Assembly (NCBI GenBank): GCA_020426105.1
Contig: JAGQQS010000227.1
Span: 1-35,500 of the forward strand
Length of the DNA stretch: 35,500 nucleotides
Direction of reading: 5' to 3'
Origin: Planctomycetaceae bacterium
GTDB lineage: Bacteria > Planctomycetota > Planctomycetia > Planctomycetales > Planctomycetaceae
Part shown: positions 25,113-33,560 of the stretch, piece after piece
How positions within the stretch are numbered: the stretch's first letter is position 1
How the letters are laid out: each line of letters opens with the position of its first letter
Position numbers and translations under genes: made by a program
The notes under the pieces: generated by a model
Databases searched by the model: none
What the model was told of the DNA's origin: nothing
The model's input: the letters and a program-made list of their open reading frames with translations, nothing else

Positions 25113-27110
25113 TCAGGCACTCGTTGCCTGATCTCCGACGGAAACATCCAGTACCATCGCGCCGCCGACAGCCGCAACAGTTCTGACTTTGCGGGTTGCC
25201 AGCAGTTGGTCGAGTTTTCCGGACTCCCTGGCCCTGAGTTTTTGCAGTTTTCGATTCGGCAGAATTGCCAATACGGAAAGCGCCACGACAACACTTGTCG
25301 TAAGCGTCAGCAAAATCCAAAGCACGGGTGAGTATCCTCGACCTGCCGAGTAGTAGGCGGCGAACAGACAGCTCATAATTATCCAGGTCCAGTCTTTTGT
25401 CTGACTGGATGTGGCGTCCTCGGAGACTTCGGAATTACCCTCGCTGGCGACGCTGGTTACCGGATTCGACTCAGCCGGGATCGGCGGTTGTGCGGCGATC
25501 TGTTCCTTCACCTGCATGATGTTATTGCGGACAGTCGCCAGTAAAGGAGATTCGGGAGCGACGTTCATCAGGATTTGTTCGGCTCTCGCAAAGAATTCCA
25601 GAGCCTTCGCGGGGCCGGTAAGACGCTGCTGCAGTACGCCGAAATGGTTGATAATGTCGGCATCACGAAAATCAATCGCGAACCCTAAGTCGCGTCGCAG
25701 GTTGTAGCATTTGTCGAACAACTGCATCGCGTCGACATCCTTCCCCGCTTTTAAGTGCAGCAATGCCAGGGTATACATCATTTCGTGTTCCTGATTGAGA
25801 TCAGGGAATCCTGAATCCGCGTTGGATTGACGACCGGCTTCCAGACTCTTCTTCGCCAGTGCCAGTTCTCCGGCAGCAATCTGATGATCCGCCAGCAGCT
25901 TCCACGACGCAGCTATCTCCGGGTGCGCATCGCCCAACACCCTGCGTTCGATGTCCAGTCCTGCCTCTGCCGCATCGACTGCTTCCGTCCATCGCTGACC
26001 AGCGGCAAACAGAGCCGCTTCGTGATACTTCAGCCACGCTGCTGGTGCGGAGATTTCTCCGAACGCAGCAGCTTCGGCCTGTAACGCTGGCAATTCGGAA
26101 ATGGCCTGTTCCAGCTGGCCTGAGTTGACCAGTCCCACCTGAGCCGTGCGTCGCTGGTGCCATGCCGCGATGGCCTCAAGGCGATTCAGCCGTGTTGTGA
26201 TTGCTTCCACCTGTTTAGCGTCACTCCGAGCCTGATGAAGGACTAGCTGATGCCTCAGGATTGGTCGAAAATCCGGAGAGTCAGGTCCTTTCAATTTTTC
26301 GGCGCGTTCCAAAGCAAGGCGGTTGACGGTCAGTGATTCTTCCAGCTGCTGATCGGCTTGCAGGTTCTTTGACAGACGAAGCAGACCGTTGATCACATCG
26401 ACGTTCCATTGGCCGTGCAACGCTTCGTAAATCCTCACGGATTCTCGATGAAACGGAAGTGCCGCTGCAGCATTCTGGTGCAGTTCGATTTGAGTGGCCA
26501 GAGCTGCGTTGGCAGCGGCGACCTGAAGGGAATTCTCGCCATCCGATGTCCTGCGGATTTCAAGAATGCGCCGCAGGCAGTCAATCGATTTCTCATGTTG
26601 ATTCGCCTGTGCGCAGGCGTCTGCAAGATTCTGGAGAAGATTGATGAGGCGTGGGTCTTCGTTGCCGTACTCGAATACTCTGATCTCGAGCGCTGCTTCG
26701 AATGCCTTTACTGAATCACCGTAGTCGGCATGGCGGAAACAGGCGAAACCAAGGTTGTAGTTCACAACGGCGCGTTGTTCAGAATGACTTTCGGCAAGGC
26801 CGTCCAGCGCCTTTCGGAAGTATTGGATCGCTGCGGCTGGTTGTTGCTGATCCAGCTGCATAAGCCCCCATTGATTATTGGCTTCGCTGCGTACCTGAGC
26901 AGAATCCTTTGCCTGATCTGCTATTTCCAGTGCCTGTGTACACAACTGTTCCGCGTCTGAGAATCGCTTCTCCAGTCGCGCCTGCGTTGCTGCAGTCAAC
27001 AGCTTCGTTGGCGGATCAACTTCGTCTGCAGCTGATGGACGGTCCATAAAGCATACGGCCAGAAGTACACATGCTAACGTGTGGGAATGTTTTACAATTG
27101 ACGTGCTCAC
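25113..27110 (-). CDS. TPR-repeat membrane protein
   Basis: The product has 665 aa with a signal peptide (HTLACVLLAVCFMDRPSAAD). Many TPR-like helix pairs cover about residues 35-520 (NNQWGLMQLDQQQPAAAIQY, VVNYNLGFACFRHADYGDSV, LQNLADACAQANQHEKSIDC). This repeat type is common in proteins that recruit CHAT or kinase partners. Two membrane helices near residues 572-615 (WIIMSCLFAAYY; LWILLTLTTSVVVALSVLAI) and a basic tail follow. The GTG start overlaps the stop of the PH-like gene by 4 bp (GTGA), so translation is probably coupled. The TPR part would face outside the cytoplasm, where the caspase and trypsin domains of the same operon are found. A scaffold role is inference. Confidence 0.85.
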   Translation of the reverse strand: MSTSIVKHSHTLACVLLAVCFMDRPSAADEVDPPTKLLTAATQARLEKRFSDAEQLCTQALEIADQAKDSAQVRSEANNQWGLMQLDQQQPAAAIQYFRKALDGLAESHSEQRAVVNYNLGFACFRHADYGDSVKAFEAALEIRVFEYGNEDPRLINLLQNLADACAQANQHEKSIDCLRRILEIRRTSDGENSLQVAAANAALATQIELHQNAAAALPFHRESVRIYEALHGQWNVDVINGLLRLSKNLQADQQLEESLTVNRLALERAEKLKGPDSPDFRPILRHQLVLHQARSDAKQVEAITTRLNRLEAIAAWHQRRTAQVGLVNSGQLEQAISELPALQAEAAAFGEISAPAAWLKYHEAALFAAGQRWTEAVDAAEAGLDIERRVLGDAHPEIAASWKLLADHQIAAGELALAKKSLEAGRQSNADSGFPDLNQEHEMMYTLALLHLKAGKDVDAMQLFDKCYNLRRDLGFAIDFRDADIINHFGVLQQRLTGPAKALEFFARAEQILMNVAPESPLLATVRNNIMQVKEQIAAQPPIPAESNPVTSVASEGNSEVSEDATSSQTKDWTWIIMSCLFAAYYSAGRGYSPVLWILLTLTTSVVVALSVLAILPNRKLQKLRARESGKLDQLLATRKVRTVAAVGGAMVLDVSVGDQATSA

Positions 27111-27676
27111 TGAATTGATTCCCTTTGTTCAAATGCTGCTGCCGCCGACTGAAGTTCGTTAAGTCGATTCACGAATATCGACATTTGGTCGCGGGAAATC
27201 GGACTCAGCCGGAAGGCGAATTGACTGCGTTTTCCGGACGGCAAGCGATAGGTGATGTAGTGTGTGGCACGATCGAACATCAGGATCACAGCCGGGATGA
27301 CGACGAAGGCGACGATGCCCAGCGGAATCGCTACGGCTGGTCCCAGGTCGGAAGCAACACTCATGAACAATAATCCAATTCCCCCAAACCAAAGCAGAAA
27401 GAACAAGATCTTCAGAAAGCTGATCGATACCCAGCGACCAGTCACCTTATGCCGGATGACCTGGGAATACGGGACCGTCCGCATAGTGCGTCCGGTAATC
27501 AGGCGAGCATAGAAGCGGCCGAAAAACGGCAACATAAATTTGGGAAGGTCACCGTGCACCATCAGGCCGGTGTCCTGCAACACCACGGAACCTTTTCCAT
27601 AAAAGTACAGTGGGCGTCCAAACATCGAATCCCACAACGACATACGTGGTATCTGAAATTTACATTCCTGTTTCAT
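27107..27676 (-). CDS. PH-like domain protein with two membrane helices
   Basis: The product has 189 aa. The N-terminal beta-rich part (FYGKGSVVLQDTGLMVHGDL; RTVPYSQVIRHKVTG) and the C-terminal part (THYITYRLPSGKRSQFAFRL) together resemble the bacterial PH-like fold. It is interrupted by two transmembrane helices (about residues 86-108 and 112-133). Such proteins are membrane-bound, with the PH-like part on the cytoplasmic side. Its ATG overlaps the kinase stop by 4 bp (ATGA) and its own stop overlaps the TPR gene start, so it sits firmly inside the operon. It may connect the kinase to the membrane complex (inference). Confidence 0.75.
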   Translation of the reverse strand: MKQECKFQIPRMSLWDSMFGRPLYFYGKGSVVLQDTGLMVHGDLPKFMLPFFGRFYARLITGRTMRTVPYSQVIRHKVTGRWVSISFLKILFFLLWFGGIGLLFMSVASDLGPAVAIPLGIVAFVVIPAVILMFDRATHYITYRLPSGKRSQFAFRLSPISRDQMSIFVNRLNELQSAAAAFEQRESIQ

Positions 27677-29295
27677 TGGACAACTCCTGCAGATTGCGAT
27701 GCCAGATCTCGCAGTTCCCGAAACTCAAAGCAATATCCGGCGATGTCCAGGAAGGCATCGCAAACGCTGATCGTCAATTCATTCAGGCCAAGTTCAAAGT
27801 AACTGTGAGCCAGCAGAAGTCCCGCAGCCATGTTGTACGGGTCTTCATTCAGCATGAGTTTTGCTTCCACAACAGCCTCCCTTTGGCGACCGTGTGCCAG
27901 CAATGCCTCGGCGTATTTTTGCCGGACTACCAGGTCCTCGGTCAGTTCTTGTGCCATGGCTCCCAAAATATCAAGTTGTTTGTCCGTATCTCCACTGTTC
28001 TCCGTAATCGCTCGGCGGAGTCCAATCTCGCGGTGCTGGGCACGAAGTTTGGAAAAGAGGTAAACCGTCAAGGGGACGAAAATAAGACTGAACAGTACGA
28101 TGGAGATCGTACTCCCCAGGATAATTGCAGATCCGAATTTATTGACGTCTACTCCGCCGGCATGAAGTCCCGCCAACACCGCCGGGAGAAAGGCTTGCGT
28201 CACGACGTAGCCAATGAGCAGCAGTAAGAGTCCGCCCAGCGTGAAACTGCTGCCTCTTAACAGGTGACGATGGAAAATCGCCCGCTGCCCCTGATAGAAA
28301 CACCACAAGCCTGCCAGCACGATCGTCGTTGGAATTGTCAGCAGAGGCCCGGACCAGAGGAGCGCTGACATGACACACCCGACGGTGTATCGACGCACCT
28401 TTCGCTGAGCCTGGGCATCAATCGTCAGTGCCTGGACTCGCACATTCTGTGAAACCGGCGTCTTCGTCTGATGACCGCCGCCAAGTTGCTGCAGAAGCGC
28501 TGCCGCTGAGTCGATGCGGTTCGCGGGTTGTTTTTCCAGAGTGCCGTAAATGATCTCTGCCAGTTCGTCGTCGTGGAAATCCTTCAGCAGGCTGGCCAGC
28601 GGCACGGGGCTCTTGTACAGAACTTCGGCGGCCAGTTCCTTGACCGTTTCTCCCCCGAACGGCAGCTCGCTGGTCAGGAGTTGGTATGCAACAACACCAA
28701 GTGCCCATAAGTCAGACTGAGCTGTCGGGCGCCCCCGCAATTGTTCGGGAGCCATAAAGTGATAGGTGCCGCCTGTCTTGCGTGAGACCTGCAGGCCCTC
28801 TGAAATACGACTGATGCCAAAGTCGGTTAAGACATATCGCGGTCCATCTCTGCCCTCGACCACAATAATGTTGGCTGGTTTGATGTCCCGATGCAACACT
28901 CCTGCTTCATGAGCGTGCTGCAGCGCAGAAGCCATTTGCCGCATGAAATCACGAGTTTCCGCAGCGTTGAATTGCCCGTGTGCCTTCGACCAGGCTTTCA
29001 AATCACCTCCGTTCAGGAATTCCAGTGAAACCACAAGTCGATCGTTGTCGATGAAGTAGTCCTGCAGACCGACAATGCCCGGATGTCGCAGTTTCGACAG
29101 GATCTCAGGTTCCAGCAGCAGGCGATCCAGATTGCCGCGGTTTTCCACCACCTTCAGTGCAACTGTGGTGGATGGCTTGTCGCGATGATGGGCGGCATAA
29201 ACTGTGCCGTGTGCCCCTTCGCCGATTTTCCTCTCCACGATGTAGGGACCAATGCGTTCAATGGTCGCACTTTCTGTTGAGGTTGCCATCGTCAT
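27673..29295 (-). CDS. Multi-pass membrane Ser/Thr protein kinase
   Basis: The product has 540 aa from ATG 29295 (GGAA seven bases before); the frame extends 11 codons further to a TTG. The Pkn-type kinase domain begins at residue 16 with IGEGAHGTVYAA, Lys48, HRDIKPAN (Asp137), DFG 158-160 and APEQ, and looks active. Three or four membrane helices lie at about 303-415. The C-terminus (about 440-540) is TPR-like and soluble (LVVRQKYAEALLAHGRQREA). The kinase faces the cytoplasm, the same side as the FHA domain of the caspase upstream, which suits phospho-threonine signalling between them (inference). Spacing to that gene is 73 bp, and the next gene overlaps by 4 bp. Confidence 0.92.
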   Translation of the reverse strand: MTMATSTESATIERIGPYIVERKIGEGAHGTVYAAHHRDKPSTTVALKVVENRGNLDRLLLEPEILSKLRHPGIVGLQDYFIDNDRLVVSLEFLNGGDLKAWSKAHGQFNAAETRDFMRQMASALQHAHEAGVLHRDIKPANIIVVEGRDGPRYVLTDFGISRISEGLQVSRKTGGTYHFMAPEQLRGRPTAQSDLWALGVVAYQLLTSELPFGGETVKELAAEVLYKSPVPLASLLKDFHDDELAEIIYGTLEKQPANRIDSAAALLQQLGGGHQTKTPVSQNVRVQALTIDAQAQRKVRRYTVGCVMSALLWSGPLLTIPTTIVLAGLWCFYQGQRAIFHRHLLRGSSFTLGGLLLLLIGYVVTQAFLPAVLAGLHAGGVDVNKFGSAIILGSTISIVLFSLIFVPLTVYLFSKLRAQHREIGLRRAITENSGDTDKQLDILGAMAQELTEDLVVRQKYAEALLAHGRQREAVVEAKLMLNEDPYNMAAGLLLAHSYFELGLNELTISVCDAFLDIAGYCFEFRELRDLASQSAGVVQ

Positions 29296-29368
29296 CGTGT
29301 TTCCATGATTGCCAAAGTAGAACGTCAATTGTCACTGCGTCGTCGATGTCAAGAGATTCGGAACGGAG

Positions 29369-31063
29369 CTATTCTTCATCCATCGTCACCAGGTCACCGA
29401 GTGTGGCTTCGACAACCACACCGGAATGGTTCCACGGACTGAGTTCCATCTCTGAAACGGCAGCCACTGGGCGTGATTGACCTGCCAGATTCCCAGCAGG
29501 CTGCGCTGGACGAATCAGGATTTCCAGCGTCAAAACTTCGGCAACGGAGACGAGGTCGCCCGAGACAACCACCGCAGATTCGTTTCGGACGAGGGGCCGA
29601 CCGTTTAACTGAGTGCCAGTGGTACTTCTGTCGATGACAAAATACTGGTCGTCGATTCGTTTGAATTCCAAATGTCGGCGACTCAACAAACGTGTCTTTG
29701 AATCCGATTCCGGAATTCGAATCACGAAGTCATTCCCTTCATCCGCCATCTGTCCCGCTTTTCTGCGCTGACGACCAACCGTGACGCGTTCTGCTCCGAA
29801 CGGAGCGCGGTAGGCATACGGTGACCCCTGGACTTGCAGATACAGTTCACCGACGTCCGTCTGTTGCGGCATGGATTTGCTGATCGACGCTGTCGAACTG
29901 CTCCCGGACTGACCCGAGTTTTGCACGATTGCTTCCGCCAGCGTCCGCCGCGCTGGTCGGAAATACCACCACGCACAAGAGCTCGTCGCAATCACGGTGA
30001 GAATCGCAGTCGTGCCCAGGAGTGGCCAGTATGACGACGTATTGCCAGTTACCTTGCCGTCAGATACTTCATCCGGCGGGACTAGCGACCTGTTGTTACC
30101 AGAAACAGTTTCCTCATCCGCCGTCGATGAACCGCTTAGATCTTTTGGAAAGAAATAGAAGTCACCCTCGCCGGCCAGCCAGCCACCACGTGGGTCCTGC
30201 TGAACGTCTTTCATGGCGCGAATTCGACTTGGAATGAACGCGAATAATTCACTCGCCGTGAACAGGCTTTGGTTGTCTCCTGTGGGTCCGTGAGCCATCG
30301 CGTCCAGAAACACGCGAGTAAACGGTGAGTGTTCGCCTGAAATGTCTGCGTCTGCCGCGACCTGAGTGGCTTGCGCAGCAGCGATCGCCTGCAAAACGGG
30401 TGCTTCGAACAGATTGGCTCGAAATCCCCGGTTGACACCAGCCGACCGTGATGACTTGAAGTTGAAAACTTCGCCCGAATGACAACTGTCCAGCACCAAC
30501 AGTTGATGCCGCGCTGCGCAATAGTCCTGCAGCATTCGAAGCACGTCGTCGATTCTGAGACAACTGACGGGATCGACACCTTTGCCGTCGATCACGTGCA
30601 AATCGGAAGGATACAGCATGCCGACAAACGCATCCTGCTGACTGTGTCGTTGCTGTCTTTCTCCATGCCCCGCATAGAAGATAAACACCGCATCGTCGCT
30701 TTTAACTTTGGATGAATCACCCAGAAATTCGGTACCGAACTGGGCCCGGATACCCTGGAGAGTCGCGTCTTTCCCCAGCAGCAAATGCACATCCTGCGAC
30801 TGAAACCCATAGTGCCCTACCAGCACATCGCGGACAGCCTGAGCATCATTTTCGGCCGTTTTCAGCCGAGGCACTTCGATTTGGGCGTCGGGGCCAAGAG
30901 TGTCGTAGTTGATGCCGACAACCAGCGCATATTGCCGCCGATATCGCGGCTGCGTTGTTTCACCAAGTCGCTTATCCGCTGCATCACAAGGCAACAATGT
31001 GCCGAAGCAGGCAAGTGCCGACACAAGGACGACCCAACGGACATTGAAGCTGACGACAGTCAT
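29369..31063 (-). CDS. Caspase-like (C14) protease with TM helix and cytoplasmic FHA domain
   Basis: The product has 564 aa. Signal peptide (about 1-29), then a C14 domain (about 44-305): YALVVGINYD, FIFYAGHGE (His133) and LLVLDSCHSGE (Cys194), so the catalytic dyad is intact. A linker and a transmembrane helix (about 346-368) follow. The C-terminal FHA domain (about 422-505) has the GR, SRRHLEF and TGTQLNG signature positions needed to bind phospho-threonine. A cleaved N-terminus plus one helix puts the protease outside and the FHA domain inside. The gene leads the operon, followed by a Ser/Thr kinase. FHA binding of kinase-phosphorylated partners could gate an external caspase-like activity (inference). 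C14-TM-FHA is an unusual order. Confidence 0.93.
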   Translation of the reverse strand: MTVVSFNVRWVVLVSALACFGTLLPCDAADKRLGETTQPRYRRQYALVVGINYDTLGPDAQIEVPRLKTAENDAQAVRDVLVGHYGFQSQDVHLLLGKDATLQGIRAQFGTEFLGDSSKVKSDDAVFIFYAGHGERQQRHSQQDAFVGMLYPSDLHVIDGKGVDPVSCLRIDDVLRMLQDYCAARHQLLVLDSCHSGEVFNFKSSRSAGVNRGFRANLFEAPVLQAIAAAQATQVAADADISGEHSPFTRVFLDAMAHGPTGDNQSLFTASELFAFIPSRIRAMKDVQQDPRGGWLAGEGDFYFFPKDLSGSSTADEETVSGNNRSLVPPDEVSDGKVTGNTSSYWPLLGTTAILTVIATSSCAWWYFRPARRTLAEAIVQNSGQSGSSSTASISKSMPQQTDVGELYLQVQGSPYAYRAPFGAERVTVGRQRRKAGQMADEGNDFVIRIPESDSKTRLLSRRHLEFKRIDDQYFVIDRSTTGTQLNGRPLVRNESAVVVSGDLVSVAEVLTLEILIRPAQPAGNLAGQSRPVAAVSEMELSPWNHSGVVVEATLGDLVTMDEE

Positions 31064-31305
31064 TTTGTTTAAACATCTAGTGGCAAACTGGCAAGTGAGT
31101 AGCGATCAGCGCTGAGTGCCTGTGCCCTTTTTCCATGGCAATGCTCAGCATCCTTATTGCGGTACACCAGGAAGCCGGACAACAGAAGTGGGCAATTGCC
31201 GAAAATTGGACCCATTTGCCTGTCGCACCAACGAAGCAGAAGGCGCAGCTGCAGCAGAAGCAGCAGCATTGGAGGCAAGGAGATGCAACAACGCGCGCCG
31301 TGATT

Positions 31306-32061
31306 TCAATCACAGTCCGGCGCGTCACATCGCGAAGCCGCCTCCAGCCGTTGCAACGCCCGAATCAGTGGTTCATTGTCGTTGTCTGATTCGGGAATGC
31401 TGGCTCGGGCATCGGCCAGTTGCTTTCGAACACTGTCGCGAATCGGTTCAGGAATGGTGATTTCCAAATCACTTTCCAGGGCAACCAGCGCACGTGCGTC
31501 GCCCGTGAGTCTGGCCTGTTGAATGGTTCGCATGCAGAACTTCAGGCATTCATACTGTTCGACTTCAACATCCGCGACGGACGCCATTACGCGGTCCGAA
31601 GTGTCGCGAGTGACAGCGGCCAGCTTTCGGCCGATGGCTATCTGCGCTGCCAGATCTTGATCCTGCCGCAGAGTCGCAAATTGGGCCAGACGTTCCATCG
31701 ACACGTTGTCGTGATGCTGACTGGCAGCGTTTACGGCCAGTTTCAATGCCTGCCTGGCGGTGATGGCTTTGCGAGGTCGCTGCAGTACACGTTCGCCTTC
31801 GGCCAGTTGCAGAGCCACATCGGTCAACAACACCGGATCAACGCTGCCGTAGGCGCGGCCGATTGTGAGGGGGTTGACATAGACGTCAAATGCCGGATCC
31901 AGAATATCGGTGCCGACCTGCATGCGTTCAATCGTCAGCCCCCGACTGGCCTCAAGTTCCGGAACCGGCCCGTCCGCAATCGCCATGCATGGCGTCAATG
32001 CGCAGACGCCACACACAGTCCACAGTGAGAGCATAACAATCGTCGTGTCTTTGCGATTCAT
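31306..32061 (-). CDS. Secreted helical-family protein (full-length reference copy)
   Basis: The product has 251 aa from ATG 32061 (GGAATATTCA before it); the frame continues 21 codons upstream. Signal peptide about residues 1-29 (TTIVMLSLWTVCGVCALTPC). The rest is the family helical module alone: VNPLTIGRAYGSVDPVLLTD, LQLAEGERVLQRPRKAI, RLAQFATLRQDQDLAAQIAI, VADVEVEQYE, ARLTGDARALVALESDLEI, and a cysteine-bearing end AASRCDAPDCD. It has no extra C-terminal domain, unlike the 358- and 400-aa paralogues. The 18.4-kb copy is a 5'-truncated relative. Function unknown. It is divergent to the plus-strand paralogue and lies 243 bp upstream of the FHA-caspase operon. Confidence 0.8.
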   Translation of the reverse strand: MNRKDTTIVMLSLWTVCGVCALTPCMAIADGPVPELEASRGLTIERMQVGTDILDPAFDVYVNPLTIGRAYGSVDPVLLTDVALQLAEGERVLQRPRKAITARQALKLAVNAASQHHDNVSMERLAQFATLRQDQDLAAQIAIGRKLAAVTRDTSDRVMASVADVEVEQYECLKFCMRTIQQARLTGDARALVALESDLEITIPEPIRDSVRKQLADARASIPESDNDNEPLIRALQRLEAASRCDAPDCD

Positions 32062-32432
32062 TGAATATTCCATTTCCGGATAGAACTGTTCGTGAGCGGA
32101 GCTATTGACCGGGCAGCAGTTCACGCCGCCGCATTTCTAAGCTCAAAGCTGAAGATGCCTTCGAGTCCCTTGATTGCAAACCAGCGGCCAGCCGGACACG
32201 AGAAGAATTGAATTATCAAGAATTTGACGTTGACTACGTTTGAGTCACTGATCTTCGGTCGTGTTCAGGAGCAATTTTGGTCGCGCGAATCATTCCGTCC
32301 GGGATTCACAAACGCTGGATTTTCTCCATTGGACAGCGGAACTGGTTGTTTTTGTGGAAAAGGTGTCCGGAGTTCTGTGTAAATGCAATCTGCCAGATGT
32401 GGTACTTCAGAACGTTTGCGAAAGGTGTTCCG
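32062..32432. promoter_or_regulatory. Divergent intergenic region between two paralogues
   Basis: 371 bases separate the start codons of two divergently transcribed members of the same family, so promoters for both must lie here or the genes are silent. No convincing -35/-10 pair, palindromic operator or riboswitch was recognised. The right half stays open in the frame of the plus-strand gene, but the signal-peptide start at 32433 is preferred. Confidence 0.4.
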
Positions 32433-33209
32433 GTGCAACGGCTCTCTTGGTTTGTCACGATTATTGCTGTTTTTGCTTTGCAGCATTCGGTTCCGCTGAG
32501 TCTCGGACAGGATGCTGCGAAAAAAGTACGGACGGAAAGGGCAGGTAGCGAAAAGCCGGCTCCCACTGAATCTGATGGGGCTGCCGTGAATTTCTTTGAC
32601 CCGATTTTTGATGTTGCGTCCGTGCAGAAAGCTATCGGCAAGGGTGATGCATCGGACATCGCGGATGCGGGACTACAACTCCGGGAGACCGAACGAGTGC
32701 TGCTGCGGTCGCATCCCGCGATCGAATCAGCAGAAGTCCTGGAACTGGCGGTTCGGAAAGCTGTGGCCACGGCGGATTTTTCCACCCTTGACCGTCTGGA
32801 TCTGCTCGCCAAGCAACAGGAACTTACAGACCTTGGTCAGAAAATCGCAATTGCCCGAAAATTGGCCTCGAATGCACGCGCTGAGGATTCTCATTTATCA
32901 ATTGATCCGCAGAGTACAACGGTCGTTCAGTTTGATGCAATTAAGGATTTCAAGCAGCGTCTGAATCATGCCGCGCTCATTGGCGATCGAAGAGCTATTG
33001 CTGAATTGGAATCGCAGGTGAAGGGAATAAATAATCTGCAGCTTCAGGATTATCTTCAACAGGCGATCAAGGCCGCAAAAGCATCAATTCCCGCTGATCA
33101 TCCCCAACCGTCTGCGTTTATGCGACTGGCAGGCGAGAGTCGTGGCTGGGGAATCAGAGATCTCAACTCTACCGATAACAACAGCGATCTGAGAAAATCA
33201 GCGAAGTAG
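32433..33209 (+). CDS. Secreted helical-family protein, divergent member
   Basis: The product has 258 aa from a GTG (AAGG eight bases before) that opens a signal peptide (MQRLSWFVTIIAVFALQHSV). The family module follows: FFDPIFDVASVQKAIGKGDA, ADAGLQLRETERVLLRSHPA, LDRLDLLAKQQELTDLGQKI, ARKLASNARAE, LNHAALIGDRRAIAELESQ, KAAKASIPADHP. It ends with a short extra tail (RLAGESRGWGIRDLNSTDNN); the phrase GRGWN occurs at the matching point of the 358-aa paralogue. It is the only plus-strand gene of the family in the window. Function unknown; export well supported. Confidence 0.78.
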   Translation: MQRLSWFVTIIAVFALQHSVPLSLGQDAAKKVRTERAGSEKPAPTESDGAAVNFFDPIFDVASVQKAIGKGDASDIADAGLQLRETERVLLRSHPAIESAEVLELAVRKAVATADFSTLDRLDLLAKQQELTDLGQKIAIARKLASNARAEDSHLSIDPQSTTVVQFDAIKDFKQRLNHAALIGDRRAIAELESQVKGINNLQLQDYLQQAIKAAKASIPADHPQPSAFMRLAGESRGWGIRDLNSTDNNSDLRKSAK

Positions 33210-33560
33210 GCTGATGACATCCGATTGTAAAAGACCGAAAGCGTGATGGAGGGCTATATCGTCAGAGACTGCATTCATGGTGAGATGTTTCGAATTACCG
33301 AAATAGACAATATTGAAGACGTTAAGCACGAGATTGAATGCGGGATCAATCTCAGTCATCGGCGGCCATAGTATGGTCGCGTTTCCGCCGCAATCGTTGG
33401 GCTGGCCATCAGTCTTGCAGGAAGGTTCCAGTCGGTGGATCAAGAACAGTCGTGGCCCGTTGACTGCGATCCTCAAGATCATTGAGTGATCGAACTTCGT
33501 AAGCAACAGATTGTTGTACTCAATTTAAAAATTCAAAAGCCTCTGAAGGAATGTCTCCGC
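33210..33560. other. Gap with conflicting weak frames
   Basis: A 102-codon minus frame (33198-33506; TEIDPAFNLVLNVFNIVYFG) and a shorter plus frame (MEGYIVRDCIHGEMFRITEI) both look mildly protein-like over the same bases. Neither has a ribosome site or a recognisable family, and the minus frame overlaps the end of the plus-strand gene. I see no terminator hairpin. It also holds the promoter for the lipoprotein gene. Confidence 0.35.

Noticed and set aside
31069-31328. Leu/Cys-rich open frames between the FHA-caspase gene and the helical-family gene
   Set aside because: Low-complexity translation of CTG/TGC-rich DNA, overlap with the 31306 gene end, and no start context.
33198-33506. 102-codon minus-strand frame
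   Set aside because: Mildly protein-like, but the opposite strand is equally plausible, it overlaps the end of the 258-aa gene and has no ribosome site. Noted only as part of the gap.
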